DNA of 64,000 nt, taken from NCBI GenBank assembly GCA_039583875.1, contig CM077149.1, positions 24,751,194 through 24,815,193 of the forward strand, written 5' to 3'. The notes below the pieces were generated by a model. The model saw only the letters and a program-made list of their open reading frames with translations. It ran no database searches and was not told the origin of the DNA. Source of the stretch: Platanthera guangdongensis. Taxonomy: Eukaryota > Streptophyta > Magnoliopsida > Asparagales > Orchidaceae. A program made the position numbers and the translations under genes. This document shows positions 22,321 through 32,177 of the stretch, piece by piece (positions within the stretch are counted from its first letter, which is position 1; each line of letters begins with the position of its first letter).

Positions 22321-23559
22321 TGTATAGTCTAGGGTCATATGTTTATATTTTCAGGGTTGCTTCCTCAGAATATTTCCAGAGAAATGCAGTTCGACGAATT
22401 TAGGATTCTGTTCGGCGAAAGTTGATCTTAGGTTGACGAACGCCGAGCTCAGTTCGACGAACTGAGAGTTTGAACTCTGATTTCAGCTCGACGAACTCTG
22501 GGCTCCATTCGATGAACACTGATCACAACTCAGTAGCTCAGCATAACGAACTCCAGGCTCCATTCGATGAACTCCAGGCTCTGCTCGACGAACTTCTAAC
22601 TGTGTTTGACGATTTCTTTGCAGTGTTCAGGAAGTTTTATATTTAGAGGCAAAATGTCTTTAAATGGCTTAATTATTGTCAGTTACACACTGATAATTAA
22701 TGCTAAATATTATCAATGAATATAGCTGTTCCAAACATCATTAATTATTGATTTATCAAAAAGATTAAATCTAATTAAATCCCAAGGGCAGTTACGTTTC
22801 TCAGAGGCTCTTCAGACGTTTCAGAATGATTTTAAATTCAAGTGTTTGAATTCTTACAAGAGTTTTATATATTCAGATTATTTCTACTTCAAAGGGTTAC
22901 AAGACTTACAGATACACACACTCTTATAGATCAACACATATTCATCAGATTTTCTGCTTCAGTCTCTACGTGTGCAAAGTCTTCATCATTTAAATACAAG
23001 AAGGCCTACACTTACAAGAAAAGACACCCCTCCTGATCTCAAATCTCTACTCAAATTAGGGGGAGCTTTTTGCTTCATCATCCACTAAGTGTTCTCAGAG
23101 ACTCTTCAAAGAGAAGATAACATCAAGTTTTAGTTTACTTTCTAAACTATATATAGGGTTATAACTCCCTTCAAAAGTTAACCTCTTATTTCATAAGTCA
23201 CCTGATCAAAAGACTTAGCTTGGTTTTTGGGAACCTATTCAAAAGCTCAAAGGGTGGCTAGATCTCCCTTAGAAAATATATCTTCTGGTGGCAGGGCACG
23301 TGATCAACAACCTGTAGTGCATTCCTACTAGGGTGGTAGAAGATTGGATGTACCTAGATTTTTTGGGGAACCACTATAAAAATTCCTTGTGTCGTTTGTG
23401 TTTGATGCTTTTCTTTTTATTTGTGTGCTGTGATTTTTAATATGTATATCTATAATATATATAACTTAATTTTCTAAACTACTCTGAAAACAAATTACAA
23501 TTTTTAATATACACTATTCACCCCCCTCTAGTGTAAAATAGATCTATCCCTCACTTTCA
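22321..23559 (+). repeat. CopA 5' LTR
   Basis: 1,239 bases, TGTATAGTC...CTTTCA, repeated at 41156. U3 has a TCGACGAAC array (22383-22615) followed by a TATA-like TATATTTA (22638-22645). A second TATATATAG lies near 23149. A GGGGGAGC motif, usually seen as a Copia polypurine tract, lies inside at about 23060. The 3' end has the conserved TATTCACCCCCCTCTAG. Confidence 0.9.
22383..22615. repeat. TTCGACGAA palindromic array in CopA U3
   Basis: Units such as AGTTCGACGAACTGAGAG and CTCGACGAACTCTGGGCTCC at about 30-base spacing. TTCGACGAA and TTCGTCGAA forms are mutually complementary. The same array, with some decay, is at 41221-41455 in the 3' LTR, and a TATA-like box follows within 25 bases. Confidence 0.85.
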
Positions 23560-23560
23560 A

Positions 23561-23572
23561 TTGGTATCAGAG
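23561..23572 (+). other. CopA primer binding site (initiator tRNA-Met)
   Basis: TTGGTATCAGAG begins two bases after the 5' LTR end. It matches the 3' end of initiator tRNA-Met as in most plant Copia elements. Confidence 0.92.
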
Positions 23573-23747
23573 GAAGGTTGGTTGTTTTATAGTCTAACAC
23601 CTAGACCAACAAGATCCCGATAGATCTTATTGTACATAGAGTTTTGATTTTATCACGACACAAAATAAAGAGTATTCAATCACTAGACCTCCTATATGTA
23701 ATCTTAATAAGTTTTCGTTATGGAAAGCAAGGATTAGACTTTATATG

Positions 23748-24453
23748 TGTACAACCTTGGGCTCACGAGAGGTGGTTCAATGAGCGAGAAGGGGGGACTG
23801 GCGAGATGAATTAGATAGGCGAGTAAGACCAGGAGACCCACCTAAAGGAGGCTAGATATGGGATTCTCTGAGGTGGGCCAGATGCCCAGGTAGTGCGAGA
23901 TGGCTCTAGGAGGCTAGATGCCCTATAGGGCGAGAGGCCGGCGAGATGGATAGAGAGGGTCGTCTCGCCCGCCAGACTTTTTCCCCACTTGCCACATGGG
24001 AGAAGGGATGCTTTTACCTTTTTACCCCCAAGGGGATTTTACCTTTTTGCCCCAGGTAATTTTACACTTCTACCCCTGGAGGTCTGCGTATAGCCCTCCA
24101 GAACAGCAGAGTTTGGCTGTTGGCACACCCAGCCCAGGGTGTTTTGGTCATTTCAGGTTAGTTAAAAAGTGATATTTGCAGATCAGATTCAGAGGCCTAT
24201 AAATAGACAGATAAGGTGCCTGAGAAGGTTGTTGAACATTTCTACTGTCTTCCTCACAGGCACCTATCTCAGTATTTGCTAGGGAGGGGAAGATCTTTAG
24301 TTCTTCCAGGAAAGAGGTGGGACCTCCGAGCTGAGACCCCTCGGCCTTTTTCCAGATCTCCAACTCACATCGGGAGGGTAGTTCAAGAAGAGTATGTGTG
24401 GGCTGAATCCTCAGTTTTGAACTTTAGGAGTGACTAGAAAGCTGGTTCCAACA
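23748..24453 (+). repeat. TatX 5' LTR
   Basis: 706 bases, TGTACAACC...TTCCAACA. A clear TATA box TATAAATAG lies at 24198-24206, and the sequence is rich in GCGAGA motifs upstream. Unlike the other LTRs it has no strong palindromic array, only scattered GGCGAGA/TCTCGCC half-units. Confidence 0.93.
24198..24206 (+). promoter_or_regulatory. TATA box of TatX 5' LTR
   Basis: TATAAATAG, a full plant consensus, repeated at 26617-26625 in the 3' LTR. Transcription would start about 30 bases downstream, giving an R-U5 of about 220 bases. Confidence 0.7.
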
Positions 24454-24458
24454 TTTTT

Positions 24459-24471
24459 TGGTGCGGTGAGC
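24459..24471 (+). other. TatX primer binding site (tRNA-Phe)
   Basis: TGGTGCGGTGAGC is complementary to GCTCACCGCACCA, the 3' end of plant tRNA-Phe, over 13 bases. It lies five bases after the 5' LTR, preceded by a run of T. Confidence 0.75.
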
Positions 24472-24510
24472 ATAGAGCGCAGCCCTCAGAGAAGAACCTT
24501 GAGCAACCAC

Positions 24511-25270
24511 ATGGCGGGAGGTCACGGAGAAGGAGAAGGAGAGGGGTCAAATAACCCGGGAGGATTTGTTGGAAGGGAAGAGTTTATGGCTTCAATTAAG
24601 GGCATAATGGACTTGCTGCAGGGGATCTCATGATAGGGAGATTGTTCAACCCCAATACCTCAGGTGCCCACTCTCGCACCACAAGAAGAGCTCGTCTCGG
24701 CGCGAGTGGGAGAAGATGCCCCGGGAAGGAGGCCAGGGAAGGAGGTGATAGTAGAAGGGAGCGGGAGAGACATGGCGGGATAGGAGCTATTCCCAAGCCC
24801 GGGGAGTACCATCTCGCTATGGGAGGTCATAGCGCGAGTAGGGGGGCGAGACCGGCGGTGAGAGGGTCGCCTTTTTGTGAGCTGATCCTATCAGCTCCCG
24901 TCCTAGAACGGTTCCAGGAACCAGAAATGAACTATTATGTGGGGAAGGATGATCCACTCCATCAATTGAAGTGGTTTGAGGATACGGTTTCGATCAGGCC
25001 CATGACAGACGCGTTCAAGTGCCATCTCTTTGCCATCACGTCGAAGGACAAGGCTCGGGACTAGTTTCACCAGCTCCCAACTGGCTCGATATACTGCTTC
25101 GAGGACCTGAGCAGGAGTTTCCACCTACGGTTCTCAACTTCGAAGAAGAGAAAGAAGAACCTGGAGTCAATCTTTTTGATTAAGCAGAAAGCAGATGAAT
25201 CCCTAGCTCAGTACGTGGATATCCTTCTCTTTGCCATCATACTGAAGGACAAGGCTTGGGATTGATTTAC
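24511..25270 (+). pseudogene. TatX gag
   Basis: An ATG at 24511 opens MAGGHGEGEGEGSNNPGG and runs 40 codons to a TGA. After a frame change the capsid domain follows (about 24900-25200) with EMNYYVGKDDPLHQLKWFED, KCHLFAITSKDKARD, TGSIYCFEDLSRSF and KADESLAQYVD. This order fits the retrotransposon gag family, where the last motif is normally followed by the zinc knuckle and protease. Instead the frame jumps back to a second copy of the earlier segment (LLFAIILKDKAWD, 25218-25262), a sign of recombination between two copies. In both copies the Trp after the motif is a stop (TAG at 25062, TGA at 25263). Antisense-ORF sequence begins immediately after, so pol was lost in the same event or before it. 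Confidence 0.8.
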
Positions 25271-25274
25271 GGAA

Positions 25275-25987
25275 CATCCTAGCCATCCTCCGCTTCAGCT
25301 CCAGGGTACCCATGGGATCACCCAAGTAGTCCTCGTTCTCATTGGGGCGTGGAAGAGGCGAGAGGTGAGGAGACGCGAGAGAGTCCTCAGTGTCGGATTC
25401 AAATTGGATGCCTGCATAGAGAGCGAGATATCGTAAGGAAGGATGGTCTCGCGGCCGCGCGCCAGGATTACAGAAGTTAACCCAGTGATCTCGCATGGGT
25501 TGGGTAAAGGAATGCGAATAGGAGCAAAACCAAGGAGGTTGAGTATTCTTACTTGGGATGCGAGGGTTTCCCACAACCCGCGAGAGGTTTTCTTTCTACG
25601 TGAGGGGTGGGGAGGTTGCCTCGGGCAAGTCGGCATGTTGATAAGTTTTGTTGGTAGCGTCAGGAGGATTTGCGGGAATAGGGGAATCAGCGAAGTTTCC
25701 CTATAAAAACATGATCAACAAGTGAGATAAGAAGAAGAGAGGGACGAATAAGAAATTACCCGTCTCTCCCCGGGAGATGCGGGAGGAATACTATCTGTTG
25801 TCGAGGGTGCAGAGGAGGTAGCGCCGGCCGAGAGGGGAGGGCAGGCATCCTTCATCTTCTTCAGGCAAGAGGATGGAGGAGCTGAGGAAGGAGTACGCCC
25901 CAGATCGGGGAACAGGGCGGCCATGTTGGCTTTATTTCTCTTTCGCACCATCGCGAGGCGCTCACGAAAACTCTGGCTGTGAGACAT
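25275..25987 (-). pseudogene. TatX antisense ORF, probably spliced
   Basis: On minus an ATG at 25987 opens MSHSQSFRERLAMVRKRNK and runs 76 codons to about 25760, where a donor GTAATTT begins. A T-rich stretch with TTTTTATAG gives an acceptor at 25701, and joining keeps the frame for another 34 codons to a TAG at 25597. Further left, another potential intron (GTAAG near 25550, acceptor ATGCAG near 25415) precedes an acidic open stretch (ESDTEDSLASPHLSPLPRP, then NENEDYLGDPMGTLELKRRM). The protein is Ser/Pro-rich and without a fold I recognise. Antisense ORFs in this place are a Tat-lineage trait with unknown role. The splice models are inference; the C-terminal 20 codons overlap gag remnants and are not real. 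Confidence 0.5.
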
Positions 25988-26166
25988 GCTGAAGGTCGAG
26001 GAAATGAAGCAAGATAAAAAGGGGCACCCTAAGGAGAGGTGGGATCTCATATTTATTGGCCCCAGGGTGGCCCACCAAAGATTCTCATAAACGATTCCCA
26101 GCGTCGTGAGCCTCGGTTGAACTTATCTTTTCGAGGTTAGGTCAACCTCGAAAAGGGCGGGGATTG

Positions 26167-26872
26167 TGTACAACCTTGGGCTCGCGGGAGGTTGTTCAAT
26201 GAGCGAGAAGGGGGGACTGGCGAGATGAATTAGACAGGCAAGTAAGACCAGGAGGCCCACCTACAGGAGGCGGGATAGGGGATTCTATGAGGTAGGTGAG
26301 ACGCCCAAGTAGTGCGAGATGGCTCTAGGAGGCGAGATGGCCCATAGGGCGAGAGGCCGGCGCGACAGATAGAGAGGGTCGTCTCGCCCGCCAGTCTTTT
26401 TCCCCACTCGCCACATGGGAAAAGGGATGTTTTTACCTTTTTACCCCCAAGGGGGATTTTACCTTTTTCCCCATGTAATTTTACACTTCTACCCTAGGTG
26501 TTCTGCGTATAGCCTTCCAAAATAGCGGAGTTTGGTTGTTGGCAGACCCAGCCCAGGGTGTTTTGGTCATTTCAGGTTAGTTCAGAAGTTTTATTTGCAG
26601 ATCAGATTCAGAGGCCTATAAATAGACCGATAAGGTGCCTGAGAAGTTTGTTGAACCTTTCTACTGTCTTCCTCACAGGCACCTAGCTCAGCATTGGCTA
26701 GGGAGGGGAAGATCTTCAGTTCTTCTGGGAAAGAGGTGGGACCTCCGAGCTGAGACCCCTCGGTCTGTTTCCAGGTCTCCAACTCACGTCGGGAGGGTAG
26801 TTCAAGAAGATTACGTGTGGGCTGCATCCTCAGTTTCGAACTTTAGGAGGGACTAGAATGCTGGTTCCAACA
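26167..26872 (+). repeat. TatX 3' LTR
   Basis: 706 bases, same ends as 23748-24453, about 93-95% identical by eye. It is preceded by the purine-rich AAAAGGGCGGGGATTG. TATA box at 26617-26625. Confidence 0.93.
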
Positions 26873-27410
26873 ATATGAATTCTATTAATGAAGACATCTA
26901 CAACTCTATTTTGACAGGTCCAACTCTACCATTAGAAACAACAACTACCAGTGTTGTACCACCTCTAGAATGGATAGAAGCCGAGAGGAAGGCTAAAATT
27001 GTTGATGATAAGGCTATGAATATATTAGCCCAAACAATGTCAGATGACATTTTCCAGAAAGTTGCTGAATGTACATCAACAAAAGACATCTTGGACCCCC
27101 TCACAGCCATGGTTGCTGGATCAGTTGATGAAAGAAAAGACGGAAGATCCCACTTGATTTCTCAATATAAGAATTTCAAAAAGGGAGAAAGTGAGTCAGT
27201 TGCAGATATATACACAATACTCAGTCTCATTATTAATGAGCTGAAATCTTTCGAAAAAGATATTACATTGACAGAGGTCAATGATAAGATTCTCATGTGT
27301 TTCCCTAGCACATGAGATTCAAGAAACTGACCAATTAGAGAAGCCAGAATTGTTAGTGAGATTTCTACTAAGACTTTATTGGGCAATCTCAAATCTTATG
27401 AGCAGCTTAT

Positions 27411-28984
27411 TGATGCTATAGATCATGGCAGTGAACCGGTCGCACAAGTAATATAAAATGGCGGTTTTCCCAAGTATCGATCTCATAAGGAACACAGTAA
27501 GGTGGAGTTAATTTCGAGGAGGACTTGAGATTGAAGTCCTCAGGTCGGAGCTAACTAAGGGTAGGTTTTGATGTTGCGGAAACAGAAAATAAAATGCTAA
27601 CAACTACTCCTATGCAACGCCGCTATGCGATGCTTCGCCAGACGGGATGGAAGACTAGTCGGGCTGCTATGCACCGAATCGCTAGGCGGATGGAAGAGTA
27701 GGCTCGCGGATGAGGTGGTGAGAATGGCAGAATGAGGGTCGTAAGCACCTCTTCGCTACGCACGCCACTAGCAATTGCTAGTGCGGCAAGGGTGGATGGT
27801 GGTGGGTGGATATATGGCGCAACTCAAGCAAAAATAACGAAAACATACAATCACATAGACATAATTGTACACAACGTTTACAAACTAAGCATACTTCATC
27901 AATATAAATAAATTTAAACACCAATATTCAACAAGAAAGCAAGTACAAGTCAAGAGATCGACCGAATCCGAAGTCTTGCTGAGGATTCACGGTTGGAATC
28001 GTCGGGTTGTCATTCCCCGTCCAAGCTCGGTCCTCAACTGCTTCCGGGATAGAGAAGGGCTGTCACCACGTTCCAATGGCCCGTCTTATTCATCTCACGA
28101 TAGCGGACGAAGTTTGCTAGCTTTCCTTTGCTTGATGGCTATGGCGTCAAAACTCTACTTGAAGCTCACGGATGAAGGAGAAGGCCAAGAGGAAGCTCTG
28201 GCTTGGATTTGGCGGTGAAAGCTTGCCCGGAGCACCTCCCTAGGGTGGAAGATGAAGGGGAACGGTGTAGAAGGCGGAAAATGGCGGAGGAAATGGGCGA
28301 TCTGTGGATCTTTTTTGGATTAGGGCGAGACCTGCACTATTTATACAAAAGCAGAAATGAACAATGCGCACGATCACAGGCGCACGACCAGTGGTCGTGT
28401 GCACTATGTCCTATGCTCGTGCGCACTGGCATGGAATATCAGGAAGAAGAACTAGGATACTGCGCACGAGGAGTGGCGCACGACCAGTGGTCGTGCGCAC
28501 TAAGTCCAATGATCGTGCGATTACCCAGACAGGACTCCAGAAAAGAGGAATCAATGCACACGATCAGTGGCGCACGACCGGTGGTCGTGCGCAATATGTC
28601 CAGTGATCGTGCGCTTACCCCAGGCTGATTCTGGAAAATGAAGAGTAGTGCGCACGATCGGGGGCGCACGACCAGTGGTCGTGCGCATTGAATCCCATGA
28701 TCGTGCGCAGTATTCCTGTTTCACCACTATCCCGGAACACGCACATGAACCCTGTACCGAAAGGAAAAACCAATCACTAATCTGTGCAGACATTCCAGAC
28801 AATCACAAAAAGGGAGTACAGACTAAAAGAATAACACAAAACACAACCACGGGCATAAATGTGCACTTCCTATGGAAATAAAGACAGGATGAAATATATA
28901 TGATAATGAACTAAAAGTGAAGTGCAGCCGTGTGAAAAGTAGCCCAGATGAGTCCGAAAATAGGTATATAAAGTCGACTCATCA
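27411..28984 (-). repeat. E2 3' LTR
   Basis: 1,574 bases. On minus, U3 has a hairpin array (about 28715-28365) and a TATA box TATAAATAG at 28345-28337. The R-U5 side holds CCGGTCGCACAAGTAAT near its end, shared with E1. Confidence 0.94.
28365..28715. repeat. Hairpin array in E2 U3
   Basis: Four clusters of the same near-perfect palindrome as in E1, CGCACGACCAGTGGTCGTGC, with GCGCACGATC and GATCGTGCGC half-units at about 90-base spacing. The array ends about 20 bases from the TATA box. The partner copy is at 33128-33470. Confidence 0.9.
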
Positions 28985-30733
28985 CACCCCCAGACTTAAC
29001 TGTTTGCGCGTCCCGAGCAAACAAAATCTAAGCATATAGGGAAAATGATTTAGCTAACAAGGAAATTGCGATACAGAGTACCATGCGAAGTCGCATGCTC
29101 GCGTGCGTAAAAATATAATAGAAGAAATTTCTAAGAATACAAAATAGTTTATACTTTTCACAATGCGTATCAAAATTCTATTATTACTCAAAAATGGAAT
29201 CACGGTGAATCATTCGGTCACGCGTAGGGAGAAAGTAGACTAATCGCTAGGCGAGCATTGCCGAAGATCGGGCCTCCGGATAACCTCCAAAGGAATCCAC
29301 CAATGTCGGTGACCATATGCTTGCCTTTTCGCATTCTCTCCACGTCACTGGTTTGGTTCACACACGAATCAGTAGGACTAAAGGTGAAGAGATGGGGCTT
29401 GGGTTTCGGTGAGGTAAACAAAGATAAACAGGAAGGCTATGCACCTAACCCAAAGGAGCTAGTATGAAGGGAATCCATCAACTAACCAAAAGAGATGCGG
29501 GTACACCACACCCCCAAACTAAACTTTTAACATATGGGTGTGTGCACCGCCTACTCCAAAAATAATCACATTTCCCACAAAGATTTTCAATGAATACTTT
29601 TTCTTTTCACTTTTTTTTTTCTTTTCTTTTTCTTTACAAATATTTTTTTTTCTTTTTCTTCATTTTATTTTCACAATTCAGCAGATATAACATTGGAGCA
29701 CATCCACATAATCACATGTAAGATCACAACATCACATCCCAAAATGAAAATGTAAAACTCTAAATCTCAACTTGGGTGTGTGACTAGGATTGGATATGAG
29801 GCTTTGGTGAAATCATAGTGGAGCTGAATCAAAAGGAGGGTAGGCACAACGGGGCTAGCGAGGACAAGATGTTAGGAACGGTACAAAGCTCAACCGGGCC
29901 AAAATGATGGCCTACATCATGCTCATGCATGACTAACCTATACCCATGCTTCAAGAATAGCTTGGGGCAAGTTCTTAGCCAACGAGAAAGATTATCCATC
30001 CTCCAGACTCGAGCAATACAAAACTAACGTCCATCTACACACATCCCTAAGCTACTGTCGGATTCACACCGGATTCACCAACTTTTGAGTAGAATAAAAA
30101 GTATTTACGCAATTAGAAAAATATAAAACTAAAAGCATACAAAAAAATTTAATCTACTCGAATTTCTACACGAGACGAGAGCCGTTGACTAGGATCACAA
30201 CAAGGCCAACATTTTACTCCATCTCACAATCCTATGTCAGCACCATAATTTTTCCAAATCTAATGAAAAAATGAGTTTAACTCGCAGCACGCAAAAAGCT
30301 AAGCACGCGCTCATGTGGGTGCAGTGGTGTGTGATGCAATGAATTAATCAAAATAAAAGCTTCTAGTATGCACATGAGATGTGTACGTGCAATAGGTAAC
30401 AGATCTCTCCCCCAGACTTAAACTAAGCAAAACAGCATATAATAGAGAAATTAAAATCATAAAAAGCTAAGGGAAGAGGTTACCCAATGCTCAGCTTGTG
30501 AGCATACCAGAAGACGCGTGGAAACAAAGCAGGCCCGCCATACGAATAATCAGAACCCTGCCAATGCAATTTTCCAAGAATACCTACAGGGGTGAGCTCC
30601 GCAAAAACAAAAGAAAAATATACAAAAAGAAATGCTAAAACAAAAATAGACATGAAAATAAAAATGCAAGAAATGAATGATAAGTACTAGGGTTATTGTC
30701 ATCCCAGCACGACTTATTAAATTCTAAACAGTT
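28985..30733 (-). other. E2 3' internal non-coding region
   Basis: No credible ORF. On minus it ends in the polypurine tract TCTGGGGGTG (28994-28985). It has the stem GTTTGC/GCAAAC (29002-29022), a block at 29255-29400 and another at 29900-30020 conserved with E1 and E3, a long T-rich tract on plus (about 29600-29665), and the hairpin ATGCTCA/TGAGCAT (30487-30505). Confidence 0.75.
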
Positions 30734-31645
30734 CTAGCTAATGGGCCTATGAAATAAAAAGTGCACAGGTAACTGGCCTAATATCCGTTTCGGTAACGGG
30801 TATCGATACGGTGATAGAACAGTTACCCCTCTACCTAAATAATAATACCTGCCCAACACAGGTAGAGGAAATAGGAAGTAGGATGAGGAGGAGGCCTGGT
30901 CCTCCCTCATCTCACCACAAAACAAATCCTTGCCTAGCAAGGTATCGTCTATCACAGGCCCGCAGGAGGCGATGGCAGCAGCATGAGCACAAAGCTCATC
31001 ATCATCCCAACGTACCTGTGGAGACTCATCCTGCACAGGCTCAGATAAAGATGGGGGATCAAGAAATAAAAGAGAAGAAGAACTAAAATATTCAGAAATA
31101 GGGAGAGTGATCCCGGTATCACTCTCAGCAGGATCAAAGCAAAGATCATCGTCGGTATCATACGAGTCGTACCGAGGAGAATCCGAGAACTCGAGGTCCG
31201 CGGTGGTAAGAAGAACGGCCTCATCCAATAAGGAGGTGCAAACCTCTGCATCGGAAATAGGGTATTCCTCATCCCACCGGGGTGCGTAAAAGGGTTCAGA
31301 AAATCCACCTTCTCCGTCGGAGATAGAGGAATCATCATCCCACTTCGGCGCAACCTCAGGCACCGAATCATCAACAAGTACGGCATCATCAACCGACTCA
31401 CAAGAAAATGGAGTAGCACAATCCGGCAAAAATTGCGGAGGGGCAAGGCTGCTCTCAAAATCAAGCACTAAATGAGCAGGCCCCATCGCAAAATCATTCG
31501 TTGACGCCACCCCGTCGACGACCGGAACAATCTCATCGTCCCATACAGGAGCATCCATGAGTTCCTGCTCCACTTTTTGTTGGCTAACACCAGAGTGATC
31601 ATCATCACTCAAGGAAAGCTCGTAAAAAGGGATCGAGGGACCCAT
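30734..31645 (-). CDS. Acidic WDD/WDE-repeat protein of E2, unknown function
   Basis: An intact 303-residue frame starting ATG at 31645. It is strongly acidic and Ser-rich, with at least four degenerate repeats around a Trp-Asp-Asp/Glu core: APVWDDEIVPVVD, APKWDDDSSISDGE, APRWDEEYPISDAE and PQVRWDDDELC. The last 40 residues are more basic and aromatic. There is no capsid, protease or polymerase motif and no signal peptide or clear membrane segment. It lies 18 bases downstream of the zinc-knuckle ORF in another frame, so the two could be one protein separated by a frameshift or two products of one RNA. The intact frame in a young element suggests it was recently functional or is still under selection. 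I do not recognise a family; a captured host sequence is possible. Confidence 0.65.
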   Translation of the reverse strand: MGPSIPFYELSLSDDDHSGVSQQKVEQELMDAPVWDDEIVPVVDGVASTNDFAMGPAHLVLDFESSLAPPQFLPDCATPFSCESVDDAVLVDDSVPEVAPKWDDDSSISDGEGGFSEPFYAPRWDEEYPISDAEVCTSLLDEAVLLTTADLEFSDSPRYDSYDTDDDLCFDPAESDTGITLPISEYFSSSSLLFLDPPSLSEPVQDESPQVRWDDDELCAHAAAIASCGPVIDDTLLGKDLFCGEMREDQASSSSYFLFPLPVLGRYYYLGRGVTVLSPYRYPLPKRILGQLPVHFLFHRPIS

Positions 31646-31662
31646 GAAAGAGCTGTATGTGG

Positions 31663-31959
31663 CTAGAGATTCTTCGATAATCTCAACGGGTAGAGAATGA
31701 GAAAGTGCGTTATGTCAGTGTATGGGCCAGGCAACACCCTGGTAGGCCTGTCCACAACAGTCTTCCGCGAACGGGAGGTTGTTGGGAACACGCCCTCAGA
31801 GGGAGAAGGCTTGCACAAACGAGGGCAATCCTTCAACATGTGGTCCACACCTTGGCATAACAAACACCGAATGCAATGCTCGGCATTCATAGCAGCAATG
31901 GCATCGATGGATTGGCGCAAAGTGTCAAGGATACGGCACTCAGCATCAGGATCCATCAC
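31663..31959 (-). CDS. Small zinc-knuckle protein of E2
   Basis: 98 codons from ATG at 31959 (MMDPDAECRILDTLRQSIDA), about 200 bases after the primer site, which is where gag starts in E1. It has one CCHC knuckle, CLLCQGVDHMLKDC, at residues 33-46, followed by CPRLCKPSPSEG. The capsid domain present in E1 and E3 gag is missing altogether. Zinc knuckles of this type bind nucleic acid, and here it may be all that remains of nucleocapsid. The acidic ORF follows in a different frame. It may be a true minimal gag or the 5' half of a frameshifted longer one. Confidence 0.65.
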   Translation of the reverse strand: MMDPDAECRILDTLRQSIDAIAAMNAEHCIRCLLCQGVDHMLKDCPRLCKPSPSEGVFPTTSRSRKTVVDRPTRVLPGPYTDITHFLILYPLRLSKNL

Positions 31960-32153
31960 GAATAAAAATAATTGCTGAAAAAGTGCTAAACAGCTAAAAT
32001 GAAAATAGCACGGATCTGCTATCTAAATCAAAAATCAAAGAAATAAGCAAAATAAAAATTCTAATAACTAAAGCAAATAAAAAAAATGATATGCACAAAT
32101 GGAAAAGGGCTTCAATCTATTATCTCCCTCTCCAAAAACTCACACGACTGTGG

Positions 32154-32171
32154 TCCCCGGCGACGGCGCCA
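32154..32171 (-). other. E2 primer binding site (tRNA-Asp)
   Basis: The plus strand TCCCCGGCGACGGCGCCA matches the tRNA-Asp 3' end with one difference. It lies six bases from the 5' LTR. Confidence 0.9.
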
Positions 32172-32177
32172 AAAACT

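Larger units (their letters stand above)
23748..26872 (+). mobile_element. TatX: deleted Tat-like Gypsy element
   Basis: A 3,125-base insertion with exact target duplication ATATG (23743-23747, 26873-26877) in CopA gag. It has identical-length LTRs (706 bases), a tRNA-Phe primer site, a broken gag on plus, an ORF on minus, and a polypurine tract AAAAGGGCGGGGATTG just before the 3' LTR. Pol is missing. Antisense ORFs upstream of the 3' LTR are known in Tat-lineage Gypsy elements such as Grande and Retand, which is why I favour Tat. Confidence 0.85.
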
